Below are positions 42,568 through 51,235 of a stretch of 64,000 nt of DNA, one piece after another (the first letter of the stretch is position 1; every line of letters starts with the position of its first letter). Made by a program: the position numbers and the translations under genes. Origin of the DNA: Hominiventricola filiformis (GTDB lineage Bacteria > Bacillota > Clostridia > Lachnospirales > Lachnospiraceae); the NCBI RefSeq assembly GCF_020686965.1, contig NZ_JAJEPS010000002.1, forward strand, positions 1 to 64,000, read 5' to 3'. A model generated the notes under the pieces. That model searched no databases. It was not told where the DNA came from and saw only the letters and a program-made list of their open reading frames with translations.

Positions 42568-42873
42568 TTAATTAATCGACTGTACATTCCAATTTCGTTC
42601 TTCTTGTAATTTAAATTCAGCTATCAATGCATCATAAGCATTCTGAAGATTAAGCCAATACTTTACGCTGGTACCAATCATTTCAGAAAGCTTCATTGCA
42701 ACATCCATAGACAGACTCTGTTTTCCATGAATCAACAAACTCAAATTTTCAGGTGTAATATCTAATCTCTCTGCGAAATCTTTCTGTGTTAATTCACTTT
42801 CTTCCATGATTTCTTCAATATAATATCCCGGATGAAATACAACTGTATCATTACATTCTATGTAATTACTCAC
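42568..42873 (-). CDS. HigA-type HTH antitoxin without adjacent toxin
   Basis: A 101-aa XRE-family protein of the HigA/VapI subtype: FHPGYYIEEIMEESELTQKDFAERLDI, then NLSLLIHGKQSLSMDVAMKLSEMIGTSVKYWLNLQNAYD. The usual HigB toxin gene is not next to it; the flanking genes are AlbA_2 and Spx-like. It may control its own promoter or be an orphan left from a TA module. Confidence 0.88.
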   Translation of the reverse strand: MSNYIECNDTVVFHPGYYIEEIMEESELTQKDFAERLDITPENLSLLIHGKQSLSMDVAMKLSEMIGTSVKYWLNLQNAYDALIAEFKLQEERNWNVQSIN

Positions 42874-42941
42874 AATGTTTGCTCACCTCCACACATATCC
42901 CAACTGTCCATTATTTGCCTTGTTTTATTTATCGCGTGTTC

Positions 42942-42976
42942 AAAAAGCAACCGCAAATATTTACGATTGCTTTTTT
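42942..42976 (-). terminator. Hairpin repeat copy B, terminator of the Spx-like gene
   Basis: AAAAAGCAACCGCAAA and TTTACGATTGCTTTTT form a stem with two mismatches; the minus strand continues TTTTTG. Same core as copies A and C. Confidence 0.75.
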
Positions 42977-42992
42977 GACCGTTTGTAAACGA

Positions 42993-43334
42993 TTAATTCC
43001 AGCTTTTCCAAATATCAGGCTGATATCCCAGCGTCGACTGCTTTCCATTTCTCACTACCGGAGTTTTCAGCACCTGTGGATTTTCCAGCACCTTTGCAAG
43101 CTTGTCTTCCTCTACCGTATATTTAATGAGCGCGAGCAAATCCTTGTCCTTTCCTTCCCAGTTAATCATATTTTCCAGGCCACCATTTACCTGAGCAACG
43201 GAATTAAATTCTCCCTTACTCATGCCCTTTTCCTTCATATCAATAAACTGGTACTTAATCCCTCGTTCCTTGAAAAATCGTTCCGCTTTCTTCGTGTCAT
43301 TACATTTCCTTGTACCAAATATCTGTATATTCAT
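42993..43334 (-). CDS. ArsC/Spx-family thioredoxin-fold protein
   Basis: A 113-aa ArsC-family protein: MNIQIFGTRKCNDTKKAERFF with a single N-terminal Cys (C-x-x-T arrangement, no C-x-x-C), YQFIDMKEKGMSKGEFNSV and LLKTPVVRNGKQ-like KTPVVRNGK near the C terminus. The lack of the second Cys separates it from canonical Spx. Probably a reductase-like or regulatory protein; substrate unknown. Confidence 0.85.
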   Translation of the reverse strand: MNIQIFGTRKCNDTKKAERFFKERGIKYQFIDMKEKGMSKGEFNSVAQVNGGLENMINWEGKDKDLLALIKYTVEEDKLAKVLENPQVLKTPVVRNGKQSTLGYQPDIWKSWN

Positions 43335-43488
43335 ATCCGCTTATCCCTTCTGCATCTTTCATTGCCATCTGTACCATTTTCTCAAAAATTTGAAAACCTT
43401 TACATATATTATATCTCTTATTCAAAATATATCATTAGACTGCTAGTCCAATGACATATTCCTAAAGCCCTGCTTTTTCTGCAAAATA

Positions 43489-43534
43489 TTGATATCTTTC
43501 CGATAAATATCAATATTATTCGGAAAGATATCAA
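43489..43534. repeat. 15-bp perfect inverted repeat
   Basis: TTGATATCTTTCCGA and TCGGAAAGATATCAA with a 16-nt AT-rich loop. No T-run on either side, so an operator or small mobile-element end rather than a terminator. It lies in the 377-nt gap 43335-43711, which also has the palindrome at 43576 and hairpin copy C. Confidence 0.65.
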
Positions 43535-43575
43535 CTCCATTTGACTTTCTTCCGAATGAATCCTTCCGATCCTTC

Positions 43576-43612
43576 TTTATAAATGTAACTCTTTTTATGT
43601 TACATTTATAAA
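43576..43612. repeat. Palindrome TTTATAAATGTAAC, copy 1
   Basis: TTTATAAATGTAAC, 9 nt, GTTACATTTATAAA: perfect 14-bp palindrome. A near-identical copy lies at 44396-44432; the two bracket the PD-(D/E)XK gene. Confidence 0.75.
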
Positions 43613-43644
43613 ATAATACCAATTTTTATTCATTTAGCGACTGG

Positions 43645-43674
43645 AAGCAATCGCAATTTTTTACGATTGCTTTT
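43645..43674 (+). repeat. Hairpin repeat copy C
   Basis: AAGCAATCGCAA, TTTTT, TACGATTGCTTTT: third copy of the CAATCG/CGATTG hairpin. Here the T-run is on the plus strand, opposite to copies A and B. Confidence 0.65.
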
Positions 43675-43711
43675 ACGCCCATCTTAAATCGATAAAATTT
43701 CGGTTACACAT

Positions 43712-44284
43712 TCAGTTTTTACTAGGCAATATATTAATGAGTTTTGTTCTCAAATCATTCCATTTATTTGCATCTTTATTCCATTTTATATCATGTTCAT
43801 CATTTTCCCAACGACAGCAGACATCAGTGGGATATTGTATCCTTTTTCCTTTATGCTCTTGACTATATGTAGTTTCCAACATATACAAATCCTTATGCCT
43901 TCGATTGTCATAAATTTCCCAAGTAATACAATTTGTCAATATAACCACATTACTTTTCTTTAAATACTCTTCTATTTCCTTTTCTGCATGCACTCGATCT
44001 CTCGCTTTCGGCGTTTTCACCTCCACGATTAATAAAGGTTTTTCTTTATTCTCCTCACCCAATTTCCAATAACGAGTAACCAAAACATCTGGAGTATATT
44101 GATCTGCAAATTTTTCTCTCGATATTCCTTTCCAATTTCTATATAGTGTTGACACATCAACAACATCAAACTCTTCTGCTATCGATTCTAGGAAAGGAAT
44201 AATAATCCGATTTTGAAAATTGCACTCTCTACAATCATTCTTATAGTATTTATCTACTAATTTAATATATTCATCGTATTCCAT
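43712..44284 (-). CDS. PD-(D/E)XK nuclease-like protein (HsdR-N-like)
   Basis: A 190-aa protein with a PD-(D/E)XK arrangement: QYTPDVLVTRYW (Asp about residue 66) and KPLLIVEVKTPKARDR (Glu-x-Lys about 86-88), preceded by an N-terminal helix containing CRECNFQNRIIIPFLESIAEEF as in type I restriction HsdR N-terminal and similar solo nucleases. No helicase or methylase is fused. It lies between two copies of a 37-nt palindrome and near Vsr and a C5-methyltransferase, so a defence role is plausible. Confidence 0.75.
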   Translation of the reverse strand: MEYDEYIKLVDKYYKNDCRECNFQNRIIIPFLESIAEEFDVVDVSTLYRNWKGISREKFADQYTPDVLVTRYWKLGEENKEKPLLIVEVKTPKARDRVHAEKEIEEYLKKSNVVILTNCITWEIYDNRRHKDLYMLETTYSQEHKGKRIQYPTDVCCRWENDEHDIKWNKDANKWNDLRTKLINILPSKN

Positions 44285-44395
44285 GTATTTTCTCTATTTA
44301 AATAATAATATCTTCCTAATTTATATTGCTCTATTCTGGCATTCATTTTTCTTCAGAACTTTTATTTTCGTTTGCATGTACGCATATCCACCACT

Positions 44396-44432
44396 TTTAT
44401 AAATGTAATCTATTTTATGTTATATTTATAAA
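44396..44432. repeat. Palindrome TTTATAAATGTAAT, copy 2
   Basis: TTTATAAATGTAAT, 9 nt, GTTATATTTATAAA; same loop length as copy 1 at 43576-43612 and only a few base differences. Located upstream of the PD-(D/E)XK gene (minus strand). Confidence 0.75.
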
Positions 44433-44501
44433 ATCACATAGCTTATCGAAAATTTTTCACCTACTCTTCAAGTCCTTTCATTTATCTTATTTTTAAAAAT
44501 C

Positions 44502-44951
44502 TCAATCCAATAATTGCTCATCAGCTTCTATCAGCAATTCAAATATTGTCTCTTCTACAACCTTAACACACTCATCCGTATGTTTTTTAATGTCTTTCCC
44601 CCAGAAACGAATCACTGTCCATCCTTCCGCAAAAAGTTTCTTATCGACTTCAATATCACGCTCTCTATTTTTAGAAATTTTGCTAACCCAATATTCTGCA
44701 TTATTACTTTTCTCTAACCTGGGCTTAAGAACTTCCCAATCCTTTCCGTGAAAGAACTCTCCGTCACAAAATATTGCAATTTTATACTTTGTGAGTGCTA
44801 TATCTGGTTTACCCGGAATATCTTTACAATTTTTACGATACCTGTAGCCTTTCTGCCACAATGCTTTACGCAATATAACCTCTATCCGAGTATCTTTCGA
44901 TCGAATACGTTGCATATTTTTATGTCGTTGCTCTTTAGTAAGGTTATCCAT
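44502..44951 (-). CDS. vsr: Very short patch repair endonuclease
   Basis: A 149-aa Vsr endonuclease: KEQRHKNMQRIRSKDTRIEV, RKALWQKGYRYRKNCKDIPGKPDIAL with catalytic Asp, and KIAIFCDGEFFHGKDW then a C-terminal WTVIRFWGKDI. Vsr nicks T:G mismatches arising from 5-methylcytosine deamination, so it is the companion of the C5-methyltransferase at 46050-47651, or an active restriction-like nuclease in some systems. It is a single gene, 550 nt from the next gene on the opposite strand. Confidence 0.95.
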   Translation of the reverse strand: MDNLTKEQRHKNMQRIRSKDTRIEVILRKALWQKGYRYRKNCKDIPGKPDIALTKYKIAIFCDGEFFHGKDWEVLKPRLEKSNNAEYWVSKISKNRERDIEVDKKLFAEGWTVIRFWGKDIKKHTDECVKVVEETIFELLIEADEQLLD

Positions 44952-45253
44952 AGTATCACCTCATAAAAATCATATTCCTATAGTATTCTGCAAATCATTT
45001 TAAATCTGTCATACTCTATCTCTTTTGTCAACACCACAAATCATTGTTACATCTATTACTTACTCAATCTTACCTTGAGGTTCACTTTTATTCAATTGGT
45101 GCTTTTAATAAATTACAGGAATTCTCTTTACAATTTTTTTTGCATAATCCCTTCTACTTGTAATATAATTTCTTCTGATAACAATAATTCCTTTTCAATT
45201 GCACCATCTTGATTCAGTACCATAACAATACTACAGCAAAGGAAGAAACAAAT

Positions 45254-45775
45254 ATGTTCCAATCATATATCACGCAAACTCTACCAACAATTGAAAAACA
45301 GCTAAATGGTATTCTTCAAAAGATAAACCATTCTATCCCCTTTGCCCTTCACATGTATACAGACCAGTTTGATAATATATGGGTAACCTTATCCGCCATA
45401 TCACCTGAAAATATTGATCCTCAAATTTTACCACCTTCCAATTCTGTCAAAATTTCTTACATGCGATTATATTGTTCCGTAGAAGAAATTTATCTTGACC
45501 GATTAGCTGTTCATCCCATATTACAAGGGCATGGTCTCGGCACATTATTAATGAATTATGCGAAAGACATTGCACATAACAATAATGTATCACTTATAAT
45601 TGTACATCCTAGTTATGGAGTGACTGTCCCCCATACTTATTCATCAACTAATTTTTTACAAAGTATATTTGGATCCGAAAATACTGTGAACGAAAATACT
45701 CCAGAAAAATTTTATCTTAAAAATGGATTTGTCGATTGCATAGAGGATTCTTCAAAAGTGATTTACAAACTTTGA
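45254..45775 (+). CDS. GNAT-family N-acetyltransferase
   Basis: A 173-aa GNAT protein: core VEEIYLDRLAVHPILQGHGLGTLLMNYAKDIA (about 75-110) with the acetyl-CoA binding Q-x-x-G-x-G, and C-terminal EKFYLKNGFVD. Start MFQSYI (45254) chosen because AAAGGAAG lies 8-14 nt upstream; an upstream Met at 45209 has no RBS. It precedes the XRE-methyltransferase pair by 60 nt and may be unrelated to it. Substrate unknown. Confidence 0.85.
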   Translation: MFQSYITQTLPTIEKQLNGILQKINHSIPFALHMYTDQFDNIWVTLSAISPENIDPQILPPSNSVKISYMRLYCSVEEIYLDRLAVHPILQGHGLGTLLMNYAKDIAHNNNVSLIIVHPSYGVTVPHTYSSTNFLQSIFGSENTVNENTPEKFYLKNGFVDCIEDSSKVIYKL

Positions 45776-45835
45776 TTTGTAAAAAGCCTCAAAAAATGTT
45801 ATATTATTGCAATATTTATGTTATAGAGGTATTGT

Positions 45836-46048
45836 ATGAGTTTTAGCAAGGATATAAAATCCATTCGGCATAAATGCCTACTAAGCCAGCAAGATTTCGC
45901 AAAAGAACTGGGCGTTTCTTTTGCTACTGTAAATCGCTGGGAATCAGGAAAAAATCAGCCCAATTTCAAAACCAAAACACTAATAAAGAACTTTTGTGCA
46001 ATCCGGGGAATTGATTATGACCCAAGTTCGGAATCATCGGAGGAATAG
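45836..46048 (+). CDS. XRE-family HTH regulator of the methyltransferase
   Basis: A 70-aa single-domain Cro/C1 protein: IKSIRHKCLLSQQDFAKELGVSFATVNRWESGKNQPN. It ends one base before the methyltransferase start, with RBS GGAGGA inside its last codons, so the pair is co-translated. Such small proteins act as control (C) proteins in restriction-modification systems. The upstream region has repeated TGTTATA motifs (45798-45824) that could be its operator. Confidence 0.88.
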   Translation: MSFSKDIKSIRHKCLLSQQDFAKELGVSFATVNRWESGKNQPNFKTKTLIKNFCAIRGIDYDPSSESSEE

Positions 46049-46049
46049 A

Positions 46050-47651
46050 ATGAAATATACGGTAATTGATCTTTTTGCCGGAGCCGGAGGACTCAGCCTC
46101 GGTTTCAAGCAGACAAATAGAATAAATATTGTCGCTGCGGCCGAAAACAATCCCAATGCAAGGAAAACATACAAACGCAATTTCAAAGAAGTTGAACGAT
46201 TATATTCTGATGTAAGAACCATTGATTATGCAGAGCTGAAAGATAGCGTAGGTAAAGTGGATATTGTTATAGGTGGCCCGCCCTGTCAAGGATTTTCCAA
46301 CGCCAATCGCCAGCATTCTACAATTATTAGTATGAATAACCGACTTGTCAAAGAATATGTTCGCGCTATCTGTGAACTACAGCCCAAGGCTTTTGTAATG
46401 GAAAATGTCGCTATGCTTCGTTCTCAAGTCCATCGCTTTTTAATTGAAGAAAACGATTTGCAGGATGAACGAATCTTGAAGCTTACACTCAAAGAGGATG
46501 CAATTGAGCTTCTCCAAAAACAAAGTTGTGATATCTCCTTGGAAGATTTAATTAAACTTGCGGCTGCGGATTCCCAATATAAATGGGCAGAATCTTTTTA
46601 TAAAACAATAAATTTGCTTTACAGATATCGTATCAATCAGCCGAAGTTTAATTCTTCATTAGAAAAGCATTCAGCCAAATTGGCCTTTCAGCTAAAAGAA
46701 ATCTTAGGCTTTTCAGAAGAGTCCGAACTTACAAATGTTCTACAGCAATATGATATCAATATGGCAAATCAGTTATTGCATTATATGGACTGCAAACAGG
46801 ATTTTTCCGAAACAATTATTTCCATCGAAAAAGCCATTTCCATTCAACGTGCACTAATGAAAATGGATGAGCTGAGAGACAATAACATACATATATTTGA
46901 ATACCGGGAAAACGACGAACATATAACCGCCATTGTAAAGTCTTATGCCGTCCTTGATTACATCAAAGGTATTTTAGAACATGAACCATATAATTACAAA
47001 TTGAGCGAAAACACGTTAAATGCAATAAATTATGGTGCTCCTCAGCGGAGAGAACGTTTTATTCTTGTTGGATTAAAAGATAATCTAAATGCAGAATACA
47101 AAATTCCTACTCCTCAATATACGGAAGGAAATTATCGTACTGTATATGATGCCATTTCAGATATCCAAGAGATTACACCTTTTACAGAGTTGACTGCAGA
47201 TTATATTGAATTGCCACCACATCCTGATGCAACTGGACTTGAAAAAGAGTTAAGAGGAAAACTTCTTTACAACCATATTGCAACAGCAACTAGAGAAACT
47301 GCTATGGCACGATTCAAAGCACTTAAAGCTGGAGAAAATTTTCATGACTTAGATCCATCATTAAAAACTACCTACAGTAATGCTGCAAGAACGCAAAATA
47401 CAATTTACATGCGGCTGAAATATAAAGAACCTAGTGGAACTGTTGTTAATGTTAGAAAGTCTATGTGGATTCATCCCGAACTGGATCGAGCAATTTCCAT
47501 CAGAGAAGCAGCCAGACTGCAGACATTTCCAGACACTTTCATTTTTGAGGGCACAAAAGATTCTCAGTACCAGCAAGTTGGGAATGCCGTTCCGCCTTTC
47601 CTTGCTCGCGCAATTGCCAACAGCATCATCTCCATTTTGGATAAATGTTAA
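46050..47651 (+). CDS. C5-cytosine DNA methyltransferase with long central insert
   Basis: A 533-aa enzyme with all main C5-MTase motifs: I DLFAGAGGLSLGF (residues 7-19), IV GGPPCQGFS with catalytic Cys79, VI ENV (118-120), VIII PQRRERFILVG (about 330) and X QVGNAVPPFLARAIA near the C terminus. The ENV-to-QRRER distance is about 210 residues, far above the usual spacing, with a helical insert (about 125-310) of unknown role. Start MKYTVIDL (46050) chosen on the RBS GGAGGA and motif I position. It is followed by a bidirectional terminator and faces the GHKL operon. Confidence 0.94.
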   Translation: MKYTVIDLFAGAGGLSLGFKQTNRINIVAAAENNPNARKTYKRNFKEVERLYSDVRTIDYAELKDSVGKVDIVIGGPPCQGFSNANRQHSTIISMNNRLVKEYVRAICELQPKAFVMENVAMLRSQVHRFLIEENDLQDERILKLTLKEDAIELLQKQSCDISLEDLIKLAAADSQYKWAESFYKTINLLYRYRINQPKFNSSLEKHSAKLAFQLKEILGFSEESELTNVLQQYDINMANQLLHYMDCKQDFSETIISIEKAISIQRALMKMDELRDNNIHIFEYRENDEHITAIVKSYAVLDYIKGILEHEPYNYKLSENTLNAINYGAPQRRERFILVGLKDNLNAEYKIPTPQYTEGNYRTVYDAISDIQEITPFTELTADYIELPPHPDATGLEKELRGKLLYNHIATATRETAMARFKALKAGENFHDLDPSLKTTYSNAARTQNTIYMRLKYKEPSGTVVNVRKSMWIHPELDRAISIREAARLQTFPDTFIFEGTKDSQYQQVGNAVPPFLARAIANSIISILDKC

Positions 47652-47690
47652 AAAACCGGGCTTTCCGTTTACACGGTAGCCCGGCTTTCT
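47651..47690. terminator. Bidirectional terminator between MTase and GHKL operon
   Basis: CCGGGCT and AGCCCGG with an inner CCGT/ACGG, A-run before and CTTTCTATT after. It serves both convergent transcription units. Confidence 0.85.
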
Positions 47691-47691
47691 A

Positions 47692-48447
47692 TTAAGCCTC
47701 TTTCACTTTATCACATATCTCTATTGCACGTGCATAGATTTTATCATATATTCTCTGTTCTGGAAGGCAATCCAAAATATAAATACCACCTAATAAATTC
47801 AAATATTTAGCCAGATCTCCAAAGCGATCCGTATTAATTGCCAGTCCATTCGCTTTGGCATCAATGATGGCACTTAAAAATGGTCGAATTATCGCCGGAT
47901 TATTCGATGTATTTCTCTCAAGTGCATGCATGATATAGTCTGAACTTTCACATATAAATCTTGTCAGTTCCCATGGATCTGTACGTTTCTCATCATATGT
48001 AAGTCGTCCTATCCACCATAATCTTGACATTGCATTTCTTGTCAAAGATCTTCTTCCAGATTTTTGTCCAAAGAAGAAATGGTCTTTAACTGAACTTACT
48101 GTACATTTCCCATCTATATTCCATCTATATTTTACATAATTCCAAAACGACCCAAGACAAAGTCCTGCCCACAACCGCTCATCTGAAGCCTGAGAATCAC
48201 TCAAGAAATTTAAGTTGCTATATACTCGAATTGCATTTTCTGCCTCTGTAAGAAATGCTTTCGATGGATCTGCAGACATATCGAGTGAGAACTCTGGTAT
48301 ATCTTGAAATTTCGTATCTGAAAAAAGTGCATTTCCCAATTCATCCTGTAACCATTCAGATGAACTCAGTTTGAAGTTATCTACCCATTTATCTAAATTG
48401 GATTTGATTAAATCAATATTATCGTAACTGATAAATTGTAACTTCAT
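47692..48447 (-). CDS. DUF6339-like protein of the GHKL operon
   Basis: A 251-aa soluble protein. The middle has ERLWAGLCLGSFWNYVKYRWN (about 90-110) and a conserved SRLWWIGRLTYDEKRTDPWELTRF (about 138-162), the pattern I associate with DUF6339, a family found in restriction/defence operons. No catalytic motif can be named. Its ATG overlaps the stop of the 293-aa gene. It is the last gene of the four-gene operon. Confidence 0.65.
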   Translation of the reverse strand: MKLQFISYDNIDLIKSNLDKWVDNFKLSSSEWLQDELGNALFSDTKFQDIPEFSLDMSADPSKAFLTEAENAIRVYSNLNFLSDSQASDERLWAGLCLGSFWNYVKYRWNIDGKCTVSSVKDHFFFGQKSGRRSLTRNAMSRLWWIGRLTYDEKRTDPWELTRFICESSDYIMHALERNTSNNPAIIRPFLSAIIDAKANGLAINTDRFGDLAKYLNLLGGIYILDCLPEQRIYDKIYARAIEICDKVKEA

Positions 48448-49328
48448 TATTCATCACCTCCAGCAACACCAAAGCTACTTGTCATAAATGCGAAAGCATC
48501 CGACAAAGGATCATTTATCAATTTTTGCGCCAGAATCATAAAATTCAACGTATCAAAAGCTTCATCCTCAATATCACAATCAAATTGTGTAAGCAATGCC
48601 TTTGACAGAACCTTATACCATAACGTATCAGAATTTTCAGATCTTTCCTGCGGTGACATTGCCCTAAGCTCCTCCAATACATACACAAGTGCCGGAACAA
48701 CTGTAAGTGAATTTAAGATAGCCTGTGCTTGAGGCGTTGTACTCAATGCTTTATAGCTGTAAAAATCATTCATAGGTAACTTGATAATGATTTTTCGCTG
48801 AGACATATCTACCAGCATTTGCTTGCAACTAGGATCTGGATTCCTTGTAATGTTAAAAATAGACGGCGTATTTGCAAGATCATCAATATCCTTTGTAATA
48901 TCTACCGTATACATTTTTCCTACTGCCATCACACAGCCTGCTTCAATATCAAAAGACCGGCCTTTATAATCATCATGAAATTCTGGACTACTATAACCGG
49001 TAATATCTTTAACCGCAACAACAAATGAACAGATTTGAAGTTTTCCGTTTACTGATTTACTAAGCAATGTATAAACTTCACTTACTTTATCCGTTTGCAC
49101 AACTGTACGAAATCCTGTTTGAGCACACTCTATATGATAAACATACTTTGCAACTCCTGTTCTAATACATTCCAATAAACTTTTACTCGTAAGAGAAGCC
49201 ACAAAATCTATTCTAAGATTGTATCCATCTCTTACAATATCTATGGTCGGTTGAAATATCCCTTCTTTATAGTCATTAGAGTACGGAGACAATACTGGAT
49301 ACGGATACAACTTATACTTGATTTCCAT
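48447..49328 (-). CDS. Unknown protein of the GHKL operon
   Basis: A 293-aa protein of no family I recognise. It has an N-terminal beta-rich half (to about 170; DFVASLTSKSLLECIRTG, VYHIECAQTGFR) and a helical C-terminal half with ALSTTPQAQAILNSLTVVPAL and an acidic region around SKALLTQFDCDIEDEAFDTLN. No membrane segment. The gene overlaps both neighbours (17 nt and 1 nt), so its product is made with the GHKL ATPase and the DUF6339-like protein and is probably in the same complex. Confidence 0.7.
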   Translation of the reverse strand: MEIKYKLYPYPVLSPYSNDYKEGIFQPTIDIVRDGYNLRIDFVASLTSKSLLECIRTGVAKYVYHIECAQTGFRTVVQTDKVSEVYTLLSKSVNGKLQICSFVVAVKDITGYSSPEFHDDYKGRSFDIEAGCVMAVGKMYTVDITKDIDDLANTPSIFNITRNPDPSCKQMLVDMSQRKIIIKLPMNDFYSYKALSTTPQAQAILNSLTVVPALVYVLEELRAMSPQERSENSDTLWYKVLSKALLTQFDCDIEDEAFDTLNFMILAQKLINDPLSDAFAFMTSSFGVAGGDE

Positions 49329-51219
49329 ACGCTTTTACCTCCAATGAACAATAATCTTTATAAGCAAGTTGAATATCAATTCTCACAGGTTTCTTCTCAC
49401 TAAATGTAAGATTCAATATTCGATTACCAGAAACTCTTAAATCCGGACAATCAGAACATATAGCCTTTACTATAGTTGCATCATAATTTTGTGACTCTGC
49501 AGACATGAACACATCCAGCAACCCATTTGTTGCTGAAACACTCGGTGTAAATACAATAGTGTATTCACCAGTATTTTTATTTTTCATCATACTCCGAACG
49601 CTTATGGCTGCTATTGAAGATAACTTCTTTTTATGCTCAATCGGTGCATTTCCTCCCCCATCACCAGGATTACTTCCACCGCCATTGCCACCATGTCCAC
49701 CGGCACCCTGGCTACCACTTCCGCCTTCGCCCGGTATATCCGTTACTACGACTTCACCATCCTCGTCATCGACCAATGTATTTCCCAAATCTCCCGTCGG
49801 AACCTCTGACTGTTTCGGTGCAATTTCTGTGACTTTGACTTTTATATCCTTGATTGAGTCTCTAATAGCTTCGACACGTTCCTCATTCTCAGTTTCTTCC
49901 ACATCATTAGCAGAAAGGTATTCACCAACTGTCGGATCTAATGCATCTTCTGTGTCATCATTTTTCATTTCATCGAGGGATCTTTTAATAAATTGAGTTA
50001 AATATTTCAAAAGCCTTGTTGCTTTTGCTTTATTGTCGGCTCTCTCAACTTCCCATTCTATATGTTGTGGATTTTCAAGGTTTCGTAAATAGGCATTTAT
50101 TGCATCTCCTTCAATAAACAATGTTCCGGCAAATGGTATAAGCCCATTGATATTTCCCTTATCCTTGATTTTCATACCTGTTTGTCTAATCATTGCAACC
50201 CGTCTATGATACGCCGGCATAATAATCATATTCAACGTCAATTTTCCTGCAATTTCTGGATCATCAGTAATTTCATTCGTGAATGTACGTGCTCTTTTTT
50301 CATCCGTCAATGTCTGGTAATACTCATCCGCATGCTCATTAAAATATTCTTTATATGTTGCCATTAATTCAGGTAATGTTTCTTTACTTATCGTAATTCC
50401 ATCTACATCAACAATAAGAGACTCTTTATAAACAGCATATAAAAAACCATCCAGAACAGATGCGATCAACTGATTTTGCCAGCCCTTTTCTCCAGTAAAA
50501 CCTGCAATAAAAATATCAGTTCCCGTATCTCCTGCTTTTCTCTGATAATCTGGATTCAGAGAATATTGTTTATATGTAGGACTGTTTTTATCATTTCCAT
50601 AAAATCCGGTTCCCTGTGTAATTTCACTTTTTTTATTCTTAAACGAAGTCAAACGTGATACTCCCTGAGATGCAGAAGCTCCTTCAATATCATTCGTACT
50701 ATAAAACACAGTTCTTATTGATGAGCAAGCATACGGTGCAAATTTTCCTATTCCAAACGAGCCTCCATTGCTTCCACCCTTATCTGATGCTCCACTCGAT
50801 TTTATAAGGTTACTCCATGGTGAATTATATTCTTCACGCGCACCTGTCAAACCTGATGTATTAAAGTCACTAATTCTCAAACACAGAATAGTTGGTTTAT
50901 GAATTGCACCCAATGCCTTTCTGAAAAAAGTTTTTGCCTTATCTGATTTTTGCTGCGACCAAAAATCAAGGCACTGTTCCAAAGCATATTCCAAATTTGA
51001 GAAATCTGGAATACTCTTCGGTTCGATTTCAAATGTACTAAATTCAATTTTTACTGGTTTTCCATTTTCAATTCCTGCATCAAGAGAGTTCTGACAAATT
51101 TCTCTTGCCAAAGATTTTATTGGTGTACCCTTGAAGGTCTCAATTCCTGAATCAGCTATTCCAAAAATTTGTCCATAGTTATTTGACGGAAAATTCCATT
51201 TTTGCGTTAAGTTAAACAT
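49312..51219 (-). CDS. GHKL-type ATPase (MORC/MutL-like) of a predicted defence system
   Basis: A 635-aa protein with a GHKL ATPase domain in the N-terminal half: N-box SLAREICQNSLDA (about residues 36-48) with the metal-binding Asn, and G-boxes NGGSFGIGKFAPYA (about 151-164). A transducer-like region follows (to about 430), then an acidic stretch and a very Gly-rich linker (about 500-535), then a C-terminal beta domain. Prokaryotic MutL/MORC-like GHKL ATPases are known in restriction-modification operons (Iyer and Aravind). Here it is coupled with two unknown genes and a 79-aa protein, opposite a C5-methyltransferase. Confidence 0.82.
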   Translation of the reverse strand: MFNLTQKWNFPSNNYGQIFGIADSGIETFKGTPIKSLAREICQNSLDAGIENGKPVKIEFSTFEIEPKSIPDFSNLEYALEQCLDFWSQQKSDKAKTFFRKALGAIHKPTILCLRISDFNTSGLTGAREEYNSPWSNLIKSSGASDKGGSNGGSFGIGKFAPYACSSIRTVFYSTNDIEGASASQGVSRLTSFKNKKSEITQGTGFYGNDKNSPTYKQYSLNPDYQRKAGDTGTDIFIAGFTGEKGWQNQLIASVLDGFLYAVYKESLIVDVDGITISKETLPELMATYKEYFNEHADEYYQTLTDEKRARTFTNEITDDPEIAGKLTLNMIIMPAYHRRVAMIRQTGMKIKDKGNINGLIPFAGTLFIEGDAINAYLRNLENPQHIEWEVERADNKAKATRLLKYLTQFIKRSLDEMKNDDTEDALDPTVGEYLSANDVEETENEERVEAIRDSIKDIKVKVTEIAPKQSEVPTGDLGNTLVDDEDGEVVVTDIPGEGGSGSQGAGGHGGNGGGSNPGDGGGNAPIEHKKKLSSIAAISVRSMMKNKNTGEYTIVFTPSVSATNGLLDVFMSAESQNYDATIVKAICSDCPDLRVSGNRILNLTFSEKKPVRIDIQLAYKDYCSLEVKAYGNQV

Positions 51220-51235
51220 TCCCTTATAGCCCCTT

